Assembly: GCF_033115175.1 (NCBI RefSeq)
Contig: NC_084840.1
Location: 78,941,179 to 79,005,178, forward strand
Length of the DNA: 64,000 bases
Reading direction: 5' to 3'
Origin: Lepus europaeus
Taxonomy: Eukaryota; Chordata; Mammalia; Lagomorpha; Leporidae
A program made the translations under genes and the position numbers. Of the stretch, positions 46,488 through 58,409 are shown piece after piece. The notes under the pieces were generated by a model. The model had not been told where the DNA came from, made no database searches, and saw nothing but the letters and a program-made list of their open reading frames with translations. Each line of letters starts with the position of its first letter. Positions within the stretch are counted from its first letter, which is position 1.

Positions 46488-46828
46488 GGGCTGGTACTGT
46501 GGCTCACTAGGCTAATCCTCCGCCTGCGGTGCCGGCACCCCAGGTTCTAGTCCCAGTTGGGGTGCCGGATTCTGTCCCAGTTGCTCCTCTTCCAGTCCAG
46601 CTCTCTGCTGTGCCCGGGAGGGCAGTGAGGATGGCCTAAGTGCACTCATATGGGAGACCAGGAGGAAGCACCTGGCTCCTGGCTTCGGATCGGCGCAGCA
46701 CGCTGGCTGCAACGCGCAGGCCGTAGCGGCCACTTGGGGGGTGAACCAACTGAAAAAGGAAGACCTTTCTATTTGTCTCTCTCTCTCTCACTGTTTAACT
46801 CTGCCTGTCCAAAAAAAAAAAAAAAAAA
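46488..46828 (+). mobile_element. Young C-SINE, plus
   Basis: ggctggtactgtggctcactagg through the duplicated B-box segment to a pure A18 tail. Flanks gggttttctg and aggttttctg suggest the TSD. Confidence 0.95.
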
Positions 46829-47030
46829 GGAAGGTTTTCTGTTTTCTAAATTTCTGTAAAAGGAGACCTACATGACCTCCAGTACTTGTTTCAGTTCTAA
46901 GAGTCTATGATTCTTATGAGTCTAAATTACCTATTCTTGATGCCTACATTTGTATTATTTCCTAAAAATTTTTCTTTTATGTGTGACCATTAAATCTTGG
47001 AAATTTTCCTTTGGATAAACTAATGGTAAG
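46829..47030. other. Short unique segment
   Basis: Nothing certain; cagttctaagagtctatgattc is weakly MIR-like. Confidence 0.4.
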
Positions 47031-47398
47031 AGCACATACTGGGGGCTGGTGCTGTGGCACAGCAGGTTTAAGCCCTGGCCTGCAGCACCAGCATCCCATC
47101 TGGGCACTGGTTTGAGTCCCGGCTGCTCCTCTTCCAATCCAGCTCTCTGCTATGACCTGGGAAAGTGGTGGAAGATGGCCCAAGTCCTTGGGCCCCTGCA
47201 CCCACATGGGAGACCAGGAAGAAGCTCCTGGCTCCTGGCTTCAGATCAGTGTAGCTCCAGCCATTGCAGCCATTTGGGGAGTGATCCAACAAAAGGAATA
47301 CCTTTCTCTCTTTCTCTCCCTCTCACTGTCTGTAGCTCCACCTCTCAAATAAATAAAAATAAATAAATAAATAAATTTATTTTAAAAAGCACATACTG
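47031..47398 (+). mobile_element. C-SINE, plus, with TSD
   Basis: The body is about 47042-47387; agcacatactg flanks it at 47031-47041 and 47388-47398. The tail is a long (AAAT)n run. Confidence 0.95.
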
Positions 47399-47509
47399 AA
47401 GTCTCAAAGAAAGGAAGCTCCTCTGAGTTTATTACTTTGCTAAACAAATTTGTCACTTCAGAGCTGTGTAGCTTTAAAAATATGAAGTATATCACATTTA
47501 GTTAAAATT

Positions 47510-47740
47510 TATTGCCAAATTTCCATATGCTAGGCACATAGCTGCTACCTCTAATAGCAGTAAGTTATCCATCACACGACACACATGTGAGCGTGCATGC
47601 AAACACACACACCTGCCAGTTAGGTACGGTTGTCATTTTATAGTTGGGCATCCAGAGGTTCAAAGACACTAAGCAGTTTGTCCAGGTCACACAATCTGAT
47701 GCCAGCATATAGGCTTGTGTCTGTCAACCCCAACTATCCA
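47510..47740 (-). mobile_element. MIR relic, minus
   Basis: catatgctaggcacatagc, gttaggtacggttgtc, ttttatagttgggc, caaagacactaagcag and tccaggtcacacaatctg follow the reverse complement of MIR, interrupted by an ACAC-rich stretch. Confidence 0.8.
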
Positions 47741-47894
47741 CTCATCTCCATATTTCCCCCCAAAGGGTTTAAGTTAGTGGGTATTATGGTTACTAAGGTA
47801 AAGTCAATGTTCTGGGAAATAAACTCCCTTCTGAGTTTGACATAAATCATGACAATAATTTCTTTTTCTCCAGTGTTCCAGAGACACTTTTGTC

Positions 47895-48020
47895 AGTCAG
47901 TGGGTCAGATAAGATTCCATTAGGGAAGGACTCTATCCTTACCACTGCACTCCTGAAACTTGACACAATGGTGAATATAGAAGATATGTAGTCAATAATG
48001 TGTGGAATGACTAATATTCA
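47895..48020 (+). mobile_element. L2 3'-end relic, plus
   Basis: gggaaggactctatccttacc, actgcactcctgaaac and gtagtcaataatgtgtgg match the usual L2 end pattern. Confidence 0.6.
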
Positions 48021-48272
48021 GCATGCAACTTTATTACTCCTTTCATTTGCCGATAATTGATTGTGTACTTGTTATGAACAAGGCATTCTGAGACACTTTC
48101 CATGCTTTCCAATAATTTTAATTTAGAGAGAATAAGGTATATTTCAGTACTTACAAAGCCATGTATTTTTCTCCAATGTAATTATTGCTCCACTCTACCC
48201 AAAAGTGTGTTCCTGGCAATAACCAATTAACTTTAGCATTCTTTTCATACTGCATGACTTCTTTAAAAACAA

Positions 48273-48609
48273 ATGGCAGCATGGTGTAGCTTGTAAAACT
48301 GCAGCCTGCAACACTGACATCCCACATGGGTGCTGGTTCGAGTTCTAGCTGCACCACTTCCAATCCAGCTCCCTGTTAATGACCTGGGAAAATCAGCAGA
48401 GGATGACCCAAGTGCTTGGGTCCCTGCTTCCTACGTGGGAGACCCAGAAGAAGCACCTGGCTTTGGCCTGGCCCAGCCCTGGCCATTGTTGCCTTCTGTC
48501 TAGTGAACCAGCGGATAGAAGATTTCTCTCTCTCTCTCCTCCTCTCTTAGACCTCTTTCCTCCTCTCTCTGTAGTTCTGACTTTCAAATAAAGTAAATAA
48601 ATCTTTAAA
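48273..48609 (+). mobile_element. C-SINE, plus, old-type
   Basis: ggcagcatggtgtagcttg, B box gctggttcgagttct, tail caaataaagtaaataaatc. The CT-rich end is expanded. Confidence 0.92.
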
Positions 48610-49288
48610 ATTGGCTTATCTAATTCCTCAACATACATATCTATTCTTAAGACTGTTGTTTAAAAAACTGAGCAATTTCTTTTGCTAGATTGACCATCTC
48701 TTTCATTTTGTTCTTGATAGTATCATGATGCAATGTATTTGTTCACTGTGTCAGAGTTTTCCATAGAAACAGAGGCAATAGAACAGACATGTGTGATATA
48801 CAAGATAAATTATTTCAAAGGGCTGACTCCTGTGATGTGGGGCCTGCAAAGTAGGAGTCTGCAGGGCAGCCAGACAGGCTGGAAACTCAGGCAGGACTGG
48901 ATGCTGCAATCTTGAGGTAGAAATTCTCCTCTTTTAGGGTGATGATTTCTCTCTTAACTCCTTTCAACTGATAGGACAAGGCCCAACCACATTATTGAGG
49001 ATCTCTCCTTTACTTCAAATTAACTGTAAATATTAACAATCTATACAAAATTCCTTTTCACAGCCACAGCTGTGATTTGAAACTCTATGAAAACTGTATA
49101 TTAATAATGTAGCCAAGTTTACACTGAGACCAGCTTTCAAAGTCACTTCTTATAGCAGGTGGGGGAAAAAAACAGTCACCTCTTATAATGTGAAGAAAGT
49201 TGACAAAGTAAATGTAGTTTTGAATATTTTTTGCAAAATGTAAATAACCCCTTTAATGGATTGCTATGTGAAACCTCCAGATTAATTT
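48610..49288. other. Unique intergenic sequence
   Basis: Nothing recognised. Confidence 0.5.
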
Positions 49289-49345
49289 TTTAAAGATATA
49301 TTTATTTTGAAAGAGTTACAAAAGAGACAGACAAAGAGAGAAATC
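49289..49345 (-). mobile_element. C-SINE tail fragment, minus
   Basis: ttttttaaagatatatttatttt and gagacagacaaagagag are the 3' end of a C-SINE only; insertion stopped after about 55 bp or the remainder was lost. Confidence 0.65.
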
Positions 49346-50005
49346 TTAATCATCAGCCTAAATTTTTATCCAGTTTAGTAAAATGTCTATGTATCAATCC
49401 ATATGTTTCCCAGGAATCACCTTTCAATCATTTTGTAACTGCATCTATTAGATAACTTCTTCCCAGAAACCAATGATAAATCACACTTCTCTTGTTTTCT
49501 TCTCTCCAAACTTCTGGGTAAAAAGTTGGAAAACGTAGCTGTTTTTCTGTGAACTCAGGGATTGAGGGAGAGTTGGAGAGCTGATGCTTCATGGTTCTGC
49601 TGCTTCCTAATTTCATTCCCCCTCCTCTGCAGACCCTACTTCTTTAGCACTTTGAGCCACCTGAGCTCAGGCTGCTCCTCTTTATTAGGAACACCAACAA
49701 AACTGGCCTCTATTCATACAAGGCACATATTAGATAAGAAAAAAAATCGTTTGTCTGAGGTATGGTTTGAAATAAAGGATTTTTTTGTAATCTTTATAAG
49801 CCATAGCTTTGCTGCTGAGGTGCATAATTCTATACATTAATAAGCTGCCCTGTTCTAATGCATTGGTTAAAAACAGAAAACTGCCTGCAGCAGTAAATAA
49901 TACCAAATTATTAACTAGAGTATTGTATTATCAGAGTGCTACATTTGACTAAGTTACTATCTTATGTCCAACTCTCCACAAATATGGATTTTGTAGACTC
50001 ATAGA
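49346..50005. other. Unique intergenic sequence
   Basis: Contains minor 60-90 codon frames without support; nothing recognised. Confidence 0.5.
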
Positions 50006-50344
50006 TGCTGGGATTCTTTTTTTTAAGATTTATTTTATTTATTTGAAAGACAGAATTACAGAGAGAGGTAGAGACAGAGAGACAGGTCTTCCATTGGCTG
50101 GTTCACTCCCCAGATGGCTGCAGCATTCAAAGCCAGGAGCCAGGAGCTTCTTCCAGGTCTCCCACACAGGTGCAGGGGCCCAAGGACTTGGGCCATCTTC
50201 TACTGCTATTTCAGGCCATAGCAGAGAGCTGGATAAGAAGAGGAGCAGCCTGGACTAGAACCAGTGTCCATATGGGATGCCAGTGCTTCAGGCCAGGGCT
50301 TTAACCTGCTGCGCCACAGCACTGGCCCCACTGCTGGGATTCTT
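50006..50344 (-). mobile_element. C-SINE, minus, with 13-bp TSD
   Basis: tgctgggattctt is at 50006-50018 and 50332-50344. Left tail atttattttatttatttg, right head cacagcactggcccc. Confidence 0.95.
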
Positions 50345-50493
50345 AAACTCGTACTCTATTTATCTATGAAAATAATTCATGGACTCTGTGAACTTTGGAA
50401 AAAAAAGTCTTTTATTTCACTGTTCATTGGCAAAATTTTCATTTCCTTCAGTTTTGAGTACAGCAATCACAGTATTAATAAAACAAAACTTTG

Positions 50494-50811
50494 TAGGGGC
50501 TTGTGCTGTGGCATAGCAGGTAAAACTGCCATCCTTTATGGGTGCTGGTTCAAGTCCCAGCTGCTTCACTTCTGATCCAGCTTACTGGTATGGCCTGGGA
50601 AAGCAGTAGAAGCCCAGAGGAAGCTCCTGGCTCCTGGTTCCTGGCTTCAGATTGGCACAACTCCGGCCATTGTGACCAATTGGAGAGTAAACCAACAGAG
50701 TAAACCAAAAGATAGAAGACCTTGCTCTCTCTGCCTTTGTCTCTGCCTCTCCTCTCTCTTTGTAACTATGACTTTCAAGTAAAAAATAAATAAATCTTTA
50801 AAAAAAACCAG
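50494..50811 (+). mobile_element. C-SINE, plus, old-type
   Basis: ggggcttgtgctgtggc to aaataaataaatc and A8. aactttgta on both sides is the TSD. Two tandem copies of a ctcctgg-type word and of agagtaaacca show local slippage. Confidence 0.93.
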
Positions 50812-50877
50812 AACTTTGTAATATATGAGTAAATATTGTCACAAGGCCTTACAGTTAATGCTACAACTAAAAATATC

Positions 50878-51383
50878 ATTTTCCAAATTTTATTTAAGGT
50901 ATACAAACTTCATGCTTTTCATATATACAAATTTAGGAACAGAGTGATTCTTCCTACCCTACCCTCCCACCCACCTGTACTCCCAACCTTCTTACCCCTC
51001 CCTCTCCTATTCCCATCCTTAATTTTTACAAAATTCTATTTCTAGTTCACTTTATACTCATAGAATTAGCCCTACACTATGTAAAAAGTTCCACAAATAT
51101 CATAAAGAAAAAAAGATGTGCCTCAACAGTCAAGACAAGGGTTGTTCAAAATCATTGCCTGTCAAAGTATTAATTTCACTTCTATAGATTACCTTTTAGG
51201 CACTCTATTAGTTACCACAGATCAGAGAGAACATATGTTATTTACCTTTTGGGGATTGGCTTATTTCACTAAGTATAATGGTTTCCAATTGCATCCATTT
51301 TGTTGCAAGTGACAGAATTTCTTTTTTTTTTTTTGCCACTATGTACTATTCCATAGTGCATACATAACATAAAATCTTTAACC
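50878..51383 (-). mobile_element. Old L1 3' end, minus strand
   Basis: Reverse complement of the pattern at 15.2-15.85 kb: ttttatttaaggtatac, pyrimidine-rich tract (50950-51020), cctacactatgtaaaaag, ctcaacagtcaagacaagg, ttggcttatttcactaag and tccattttgttgcaagtg. Confidence 0.88.
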
Positions 51384-53830
51384 AGGCTCCTCTAGTTCCA
51401 GGATGCTATGCCTGGTCCAAAGAAGATGAGGAGGAGGCACAGCAGGTAAGGGACCACCGTACGGTGACCTTGAGGGACACACTAATGCTCCCACGCTGGG
51501 CCAAACATCTCTGGAAGTCAGACGCTCTCCTCTCTTCCCATATGGATCATCTCAGCTGGGATGCATTAGCTCCAGGCCCACGCTGGCTGAGGAAGCCCCG
51601 ACAGACAGGCAGCCTGCTGGTCTGCCCTGTGGTGTGGGATGCCGGCGACAGCATGGGAGGGCATCTGGCCAGTGCATCCCCCAAGGTGCAGACCCCCAGG
51701 CCCATGTGCCCATGACACCTATGCTGACCACCGCGTGGACACTGCCATTGCCACCACCTGCTAGCGCCGCCTACAAGTCCAACAATGGCCACACCCATCC
51801 CTTGGCAGGTGCATTCCTTCTACCGCTTACCCCACCAGCCTACTTACAGCCTGCAGCCTGTGCACACCAGGTACAGCTTCAAGTACTTCCTGCTATGCTT
51901 CAGCTGCAGCCTCTCCAGGACTATGCCCTGAACCTTTGGTACCTGGGCACACCTGCCCTGCTGCACTTCTGGCTGCAACTGTGGGTACTGCTGCTGCTGC
52001 TGGGCTTCCTGCAAGACGACTTCCACCTTAGGAAGGAGCTGCTCCTCTACCACATCCACGTGACCATGCCACTAGTCAGGGTGCTGGGCTGGCGCTTCTG
52101 GGTCTTTGCGGGTGCTTCGCTGACAGGACCCATCTTCTCTGGATGGGGCGGGGCAGCTCAGGGCTGCTTCCTTTCCACTCCCTTCCACTGGCCAGGGCCA
52201 AAGCCCACAGCAGCAGTGCTGCCCCAGCTCCTGCACAGGAGAGAAAAGGCCTGAGATTATCCTGGAACAGAGAGACTGTCCCCTGCTGGCTGTCTGCTGT
52301 CACCCTGCCTGTGTCCCTGTTCTGGTTGTGTCCCTGTCCCTGCTTGTGGTTGCTACTCACCCTGTTTCAGGGGCCTTGCGCTGTGCATGCCTGTCCAGTC
52401 AGAACTTCCAGAACCTCTGTGAGACCTCCCCCTCCACAGTCCACACCTGGAGACACTTGGCAGGAGCCTCAGGGACACACATACCACACTGCCACACAGC
52501 TCACCCCACCCCACCTGCCTGAGCCTTACTTTAGCTTCCAGACCTCCTCTGTCACCTTGAGACCCACTTGGGTCCCAAGTCCCAGCCAGGCTCCAGAGTC
52601 ACCTCAGTTTGCTTAGATATGGTCCAGCTTGCAGCCACAGATGCCTACAGCAGAGGCCAGCCTGCTGGAGCATGGAAGCCTAGGGCACCTGCTGCAGGGC
52701 AGTCTGGGAGGACTGAATAGATGCTCAAAGTCTTCAGTGTGGGTTTTGGGGGGGCAACTCAATTCCTTTGTGGCTTGGTGGGGGTGTGAGTGGCTTTAGT
52801 CTTTGGTGTACACCCAGAGTTGAATATTTCATGTTTTGAGCATTTTAAACAGACAGCAAAGGTCCCAGAAGTGCCCCTGGAGGACATGAACAGACCACTT
52901 AGAATGTCAGTGTATGCCAAGGTTGGGTTTCTGCAAGCCACAGGCTCCCTGCTCCTCTGTCCCTGTCCCAGTCACTATGAAACCATTTATGGAGTAAGAA
53001 GCAAAATTACAGGGCAGAGACGTGGGCACAGAGGATACTCACAGAGAAGGGAACCCCAGACTCTTAGCTCCTGCCTCTCTGCCATGCAGATATGGTGATC
53101 ACTGTGGTGCTGTGACAGCCAGTTAGGGACAGGGCGGCCATGTGGGCCTTGGTGGGAAGTGAGACGACCACTGTGCCCAGGCATCCTGCAGAGATACAGG
53201 GCCCCAGTTCTGAGGACGGCAAGTAGGCCAACACTGCTTCACCTCACACTGTCACTCCCATGCAAGGGCGGGGAGGAGCACTTGGTCCCTGTGAAACTGC
53301 CCTGCCAGGTAGATCAGTGGCCTGTGGAGCTGGGAGCATGCCACAGGGAGACACAATGGAGCCAAACTGGACAGAGAAAGTAGCACCTGCCATGCTATGT
53401 GCTGAGCTCTTTGATTCATTGGTGGCTTCTGCGCCTGACCTCCCCATGGGACTGGCTGCCAGGTTTGGTAGAGGAAGTCTGTCTGAGAACCCCATGGCCA
53501 GGAAAGGGCTTCCTTGACTGACCCTACTTGCTGCACAGAATTTTTGCACTAAATTACGCTGTTTCCTTAAAGCTTTAGTCTACATTAATTGGTTCACTGT
53601 ACTCACAACCACCAAAACCCCCCTGCTGGGGTGAAGGTGGGGAAGCAGGATGGCAGGAAGGGTCTGGCTGTGCAGCCTGGAATGTGACTGTGGAATTGTG
53701 AGGAGTGATTGTAACTTGTGGTTCCTTGTTACATGGTGACACAGCTGCTCAGTCTCAAGTACCTGTTAAATTGTGAGGTGTCACAGAGTCAAAACACTAT
53801 GGAAGAATAAAGTACATATCTGTCTAGAGT
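51384..53830 (+). pseudogene. Unidentified GC-rich, mRNA-like segment (possible retrocopy)
   Basis: This 2.4-kb segment is GC-richer than its surroundings, free of SINEs and L1, and ends in a polyadenylation signal (agaataaagtac, about 53805) without an A tail. The 206-codon plus frame at 51634-52254 includes a leucine-rich hydrophobic run (about residues 105-130, LWVLLLLLGFL) that could be membrane-spanning, and upstream frames shift at least once. I do not recognise the protein and cannot exclude ordinary GC-rich intergenic DNA. The stretch after 52,260 would be a long 3'-UTR under the retrocopy reading. No TSD was found. Confidence 0.35.
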
Positions 53831-53887
53831 TGATATTGGTATAATATTTTCATTTTTTGATATAGTCTAATTTATATTTTCATTTTT

Positions 53888-54216
53888 TTAAAAGATTTAT
53901 TTATTTATTTGAAAGTCAAAGTTACACAGAAAGAGATGGAGAGGCAGAGAGAGAGAGGTCTTCCATCCGCTGGTTCATTCCCCAACTGGCCGCAACGGCC
54001 AGAGTTGTGCCAATACTAAGCCAGGAGCCAGAAGCTTCCTCCAGGTCTTCCCACATGAGTGCAGGGACTCAAACACTTGGGTCATCTTCTACTGCTTTCC
54101 CAGGCCATAGAAGAGAGCTGGATCAGAAGCAGAGCAGTCCAGACTAGAAAAAGTGCCAATATAGGGTGCCAGCACCGAAGGTGGCAGCTTTACCTGCTAC
54201 ACCACAGGGCCGGGTC
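53888..54216 (-). mobile_element. C-SINE, minus, old-type
   Basis: Left tail ttaaaagatttatttattt; right end cacagggccgggtcc. taatttatatt/aaatttatatt flanks suggest a TSD. Confidence 0.94.
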
Positions 54217-54458
54217 CTAATCAAATTTATATTAATCTTTTTTTCTGTCCAGTACATCCATATAGCTTCACTTAATTTTCTCTTATTTTAAATAGCTAAA
54301 CGTAATTTTTATCTTTTTCTTTGAGGCAGCCTTTGGAAAGACAGCCCTCACATTAATCTAATCAGGACTCTAGTTTTAGTGATTTTGATATTTTGATACT
54401 CCTGGGTTCTATATTGCTTCTCTATCCTGCTGAATTTTCATCAAGAAAGAGCCAGCAG

Positions 54459-54572
54459 GGCCCAGCACTGTGGCTCAGTGGGTTAGGCCATGGCCTGAGG
54501 TGCTGGCATCCCTTATGGGTGCTGGTTCATGTCCCAGCTGCTCCACTTCTGATCCTGCTCCCTGTCAAAGCA
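54459..54572 (+). mobile_element. C-SINE 5' fragment, plus
   Basis: gggcccagcactgtggctc through ctccacttctgatcctgctccctg, then abruptly unique. The 3' two-thirds is missing, so this is a deletion rather than normal 5' truncation. Confidence 0.85.
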
Positions 54573-54902
54573 TCTGTGAAAGGAATTAGACTGTAAAATT
54601 AAATGTTAATTCCTCATAATGTTTTTAAAAATCTTTAAGTCTTCAGAGAAGTATATGTTTTACGATGAATAGAAGGGTTTGGTTTACTTTATTTACCCCA
54701 ACCTGCATAGATTAGAGGATAAAGTTGTTCTCTGCCTATTAATTTGAAAGATGTATATTGAAATGATATGTTCTTTGTATTAGTGTTTTAATATACATGC
54801 TATATATATGCTTTTGCTATCACATATATACATACATTACACACACATATATCTGAGGATACTTCAAAAAATTATGAGAAAATAGAATTAAAAGAATTCT
54901 GG
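54573..54902. other. AT-rich sequence with (TA)n/(CA)n stretch
   Basis: A TATA/ACAC-rich simple-sequence patch lies at about 54790-54855. Nothing else recognised. Confidence 0.55.
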
Positions 54903-55051
54903 CAGAGGCCTTGTGGCACAGCAAGCTGGACACTACTAGAGACACTTATATCCAATACTGGAGGGCTGGATGAAGTCCTGGATACTCTTTTTCTTTATTT
55001 TTTTAAAGATTTATTTATTATTTGAAAGACAAAGCTACAGAGAGGCAGAGT

Positions 55052-55098
<47 letters not shown>

Positions 55099-55610
55099 CT
55101 TCCATCCAATGGTTCACTCCCCAGATGGCCAAAATGGCCGGAGCTGCACCAATCTGAAGCCAGGAGCCAGAAGCTTCCTCCAGGTCTTCCCACACTGGTG
55201 CAGGAGCCCAAGCGCTTGGGCCATCTTCCACTGCTTTCCCAGGCTACAGCAGAAAACTGGATCAGAAGTAAAGCAGCCAGGTCTTGAACTGGCGCCCATA
55301 TGGGATGCCAACAGAGCAGGCGGTGGCTTTACCTGCTATGCCACAGCACCGGCTCCCTGGATACTCTATTTCTGATTCAGCTCCTTGTTAATGAATCCTG
55401 GGAGACAGCAGATGATGCCAAATACTTGTGCATCTTTCACCCATATGGGAGACCAAGATCATCTTCCTGGCTCCTAGCCTTGGCTAGGACCAGTCCTGGC
55501 TGTAGCAGACATTTAGGAAGTGAACCAGAGAATAGAAGATCTGTTTCCCCCTCTCTCTTCTCTTTCTCTCTCTCCTTTTCAAGTAGCTGAAAATAAACAC
55601 ATCTTTTTAA
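54903..55610 (+). mobile_element. Old C-SINE, plus, split by a nested SINE
   Basis: The left part is gcagaggccttgtggcac to cctggatactct; the right part resumes at 55356 with gatactctatttctgattc and ends near aaaataaacacatc. Confidence 0.88.
54977..55367 (-). mobile_element. C-SINE, minus, nested, with 12-bp TSD
   Basis: cctggatactct at 54977-54988 and 55356-55367 brackets the body. A (GA)n run of about 40 bp lies at 55054-55094. Confidence 0.95.
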
Positions 55611-55691
55611 AAATATAAGTTTATGCAAAATAAATTTGAAATTCATTCATAGTTGCTCATTATACGCATTTCCATGAACTTTGAAGTTGAC

Positions 55692-55762
55692 TATAGATAT
55701 AGATATAGATAGATAGAGATAGAGACAGAGATAGAGATAGAGATAGAGATAGAGGTAGAGAT
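55692..55762. repeat. (GATA)/(GAGATA)n microsatellite
   Basis: Interrupted atagat and agagatag units over about 70 bp. The minus-strand frame rich in Ile-Ser pairs here is a translation of this repeat. Confidence 0.95.
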
Positions 55763-55917
55763 GATGTAGATTGTCACATCATTGGCAGGAGTGATAGATG
55801 CAAACAAAGCCAACCACATCCTTCCCACACTGTCTGCCATGCGAGAAAGGCTTTCCATAGCAAGAGAGCTCATTAAACTTGTTGCTCTTAACAATAAAAA
55901 TTGAAATGGAATTGTGA

Positions 55918-56090
55918 GGGGCTAGCACTGGGCCAGGCTGAAGCCAAGTACCAGGAGCTTCCTCTGGGTCTTCCATACTCTGCTTTTCCAATGCCAATAG
56001 CACAGAGCTAGATCAGAAGTGGGGCAGCCGGCAATCAAACCGGCATCATTCCAGGTGGTGGTGTTACCTGCTATGCCACAACATCCACTA
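55918..56090 (-). mobile_element. C-SINE head portion, minus
   Basis: ggccaggctgaagccaag, gagcttcctctgggtcttcc and ggtggtgttacctgctatgcc correspond to the 5' half; the tail side is missing. Confidence 0.8.
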
Positions 56091-56125
56091 CCATCTATGG
56101 TTTTGATTTGACTCCCTCATTCTTT

Positions 56126-56365
56126 CAAGATTTGAAAGGCAGAGTGACACAGAGAAGGGGAGAGACAGAGATCTTCCATCCTCTAGTTCACTCTCCACAT
56201 GGTCACAACGGCTGGGGCTGGGCCCAAATACTTGAGCCATCTTTAGTTGCTTTCCTAGGCACAAAGAAGGGAAGTAGATTGGATGCAGAGCAGCTGAGAT
56301 GGGAACTGGCCTGAGATGGAATGCCAGCTGGCAGCAGATTAACCCACTGTACACAACACCAGCTC
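56126..56365 (-). mobile_element. Old C-SINE, minus
   Basis: aagatttgaaaggcagagtg to aacccactgtacacaacacc, with part of the centre deleted. Confidence 0.82.
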
Positions 56366-57372
56366 TTATTCTCTACACTTATATCCTATGACTCCAAATC
56401 TAAACAAATCATTTCCTCAGTCTATTCCCCAATGTTTCTCTCTGCTGTATTCATGAAAATGATTACTAATTATTTCCATTTCCTTGTAAAATTCCAAAAT
56501 TTTAATATATGTTACAAAGACACAAAGGCAATGAATGGCATACAATGGTTTATGAATTTCATAAAATTGTATATAACTGCTTGTATAGGTATACATGTTC
56601 TCAAAAAATTTTCTCAAGTGTCTTTAAGTCATTGAAGAGATCCAAATACCCAAAAAGATTATCATTCACTTTTATGTGTTTATTATCTAATTTAGTTTCT
56701 GTAAAATGTTCATTATGCACTTTTTGCATTAATAAAAAGCTAATTCTCACCATCTAATTTTCAGATCTAATCCATTATAGAACACATGAAAGTACTTAAT
56801 TAGGATTCGTTAAATGTTTAAATATATAAAAACCTATGAAATAATTTTACAGACTTGGAGGTTGTAACATTTAGAGATCCTCAATTGCTCCAGCTCATTC
56901 AGGAAGTATGTATGATTTAATCTGCTACCCTCTCCAAGTGGGACTATTTAAAATTTCAAAGCAATAAAAAACATATGTGAAACTTCAAAATGCCCATTGC
57001 ATTGCTGTCAGAAAGAAATATCCTCTGGGCTCTACTTGCCTGACTTAACTGCTTCCTTTAAAGTCTGCAAAGATTCATCATCACACATATAATGTATTTC
57101 AGTTTGCAATTTCAAGTGGAGTCCTGGTAAATCAGCTTTCCAAAAGAAGGAAGGGGAATTTCTGAAAGGTTTGCCAATGTAAATGCTCCTACCAAGGCAA
57201 CTCTGTGATGTCATGGGACACAGAATTTAGAAGAAATTAACATGGTGAGTGAGTGGTAGTAACTGGCTCTAGCACCAAGTGTGGAGTTCTAAATTTCCAT
57301 CAATGGACTGGCATTACATTGCTCCCCAGTGGGTTAGTACTTACTTGATGTATTCCAGAGCAGTTGGGCATT
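56366..57372. other. AT-rich unique sequence
   Basis: Overlapping frames of 60-104 residues on both strands (56321-56757) lack known domains. No repeat recognised. Confidence 0.5.
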
Positions 57373-57374
57373 AA

Positions 57375-58030
57375 TTTTTTTTTAAGCATTCACTCCGTGT
57401 ATTTATTGCTTTAGATACTGCAAGGTAGGATGGAGTCTCCAAACAGGAGCATAGAGGGTACAGCCACATACCAACAGCACCAACACAGAAGCCCACTCCC
57501 AAGCACATGGCTACGGCACTGTCAGGGAGAAGCCCTGGAGACACCCCCACTGCCCTGACATGCACCTGCAGGACAGGGGGAAGTGGGAGGAGGCAGGCCA
57601 GGGTGACCAAGAGAAGCCCTTGGGACAGCGTTACTTCAGGTTGCTCCCCAAGGGGACCACGCCCCTCATCCTGTACTCCTCTTGCAGCCAAGGCTCGTGC
57701 ACAGTGGTCAGGTGGGAGACCTTCTCCTCCACGGAGGACAGCTGCATCTGGGATTCCTCATCGTACACAGCCTTGTCCAGCCCAAGCAGCTCCAGGACAC
57801 AGTCCAGGTGGGACAGGGCTTTGCACAGCTTCACCAGCCCGTCGTGGTCTAGCACAATCCAGTCGAGGTTCAGGCCCTTCAGGGACTTGCAGATGATGAG
57901 AGCCGAGGCAAGGTCTTCAACACAGGCCGTGGTGAGCTTACACAATTCCAGGCCCAGATAGTTGGGTGATAATTGGGTGATAGTATGAAGCAAGCACATT
58001 TTGATGACTGTTTTCTTAGATTTCAAACAA
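57375..58030 (-). pseudogene. NLRP-family C-terminal LRR retrocopy
   Basis: On the minus strand, 57631-58026 is open for 131 residues. Residues about 22-78 form one NLRP-type LRR module (LGLELCKLT, EDLASALI, SLKGLNLDW, GLVKLCKALSHLDC), followed without an intron by a C-terminal tail (LLGLDKAVYDEESQMQL, SVEEK, HLT). In NLRP genes these lie on separate exons, so this is a processed copy. Downstream are a 3'-UTR, an AATAAA (complement at 57402-57407) and a short A tail (T run 57375-57383). NLRPs are NACHT/LRR innate-immune or oocyte proteins, but the PYD and NACHT parts are absent here. I cannot choose the member. Confidence 0.75.
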
Positions 58031-58060
58031 GAAGGAATGAGAAGGCATGTGAGGACTCAA

Positions 58061-58385
58061 CTTTTTTTAAAGGTGTATTCATTTATTTGAAAATCAGAGT
58101 TACAGAGAGCCAGGGATAGAGAGAGATCTTCCATCCTCTGGATCACTACCTAACTCAACATAACAGCCAGGGATAGACCAAGTAGAAGCCAACAACCTGA
58201 AAGTCCATCCAAGTCTCCCACATGGGAGGTGGGGACCAAGATTTTGGGCCCTCTTCAGTTGCCTCCCCAGGTCAACTAGAAGGGAACTGAATCAGAAGTG
58301 CAGCAGCCAGAACTCAAACAGGCACTCATATGGGATGCTAGCATTGCAGGCAGTGGCTTAACCCACTGCACCACAGTGCCACCTT
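58061..58385 (-). mobile_element. Old C-SINE, minus
   Basis: tttaaaggtgtattcatttatttg at left; ccactgcaccacagtgcc at right. Diverged core. Confidence 0.9.
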
Positions 58386-58409
58386 GAGAACACTTAACTT
58401 TTAAATGTT

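Noticed and set aside
55691-55894. Minus-strand frame with an Ile-Ser repeat
   Set aside because: It is a translation of the GATA/GAGATA microsatellite.
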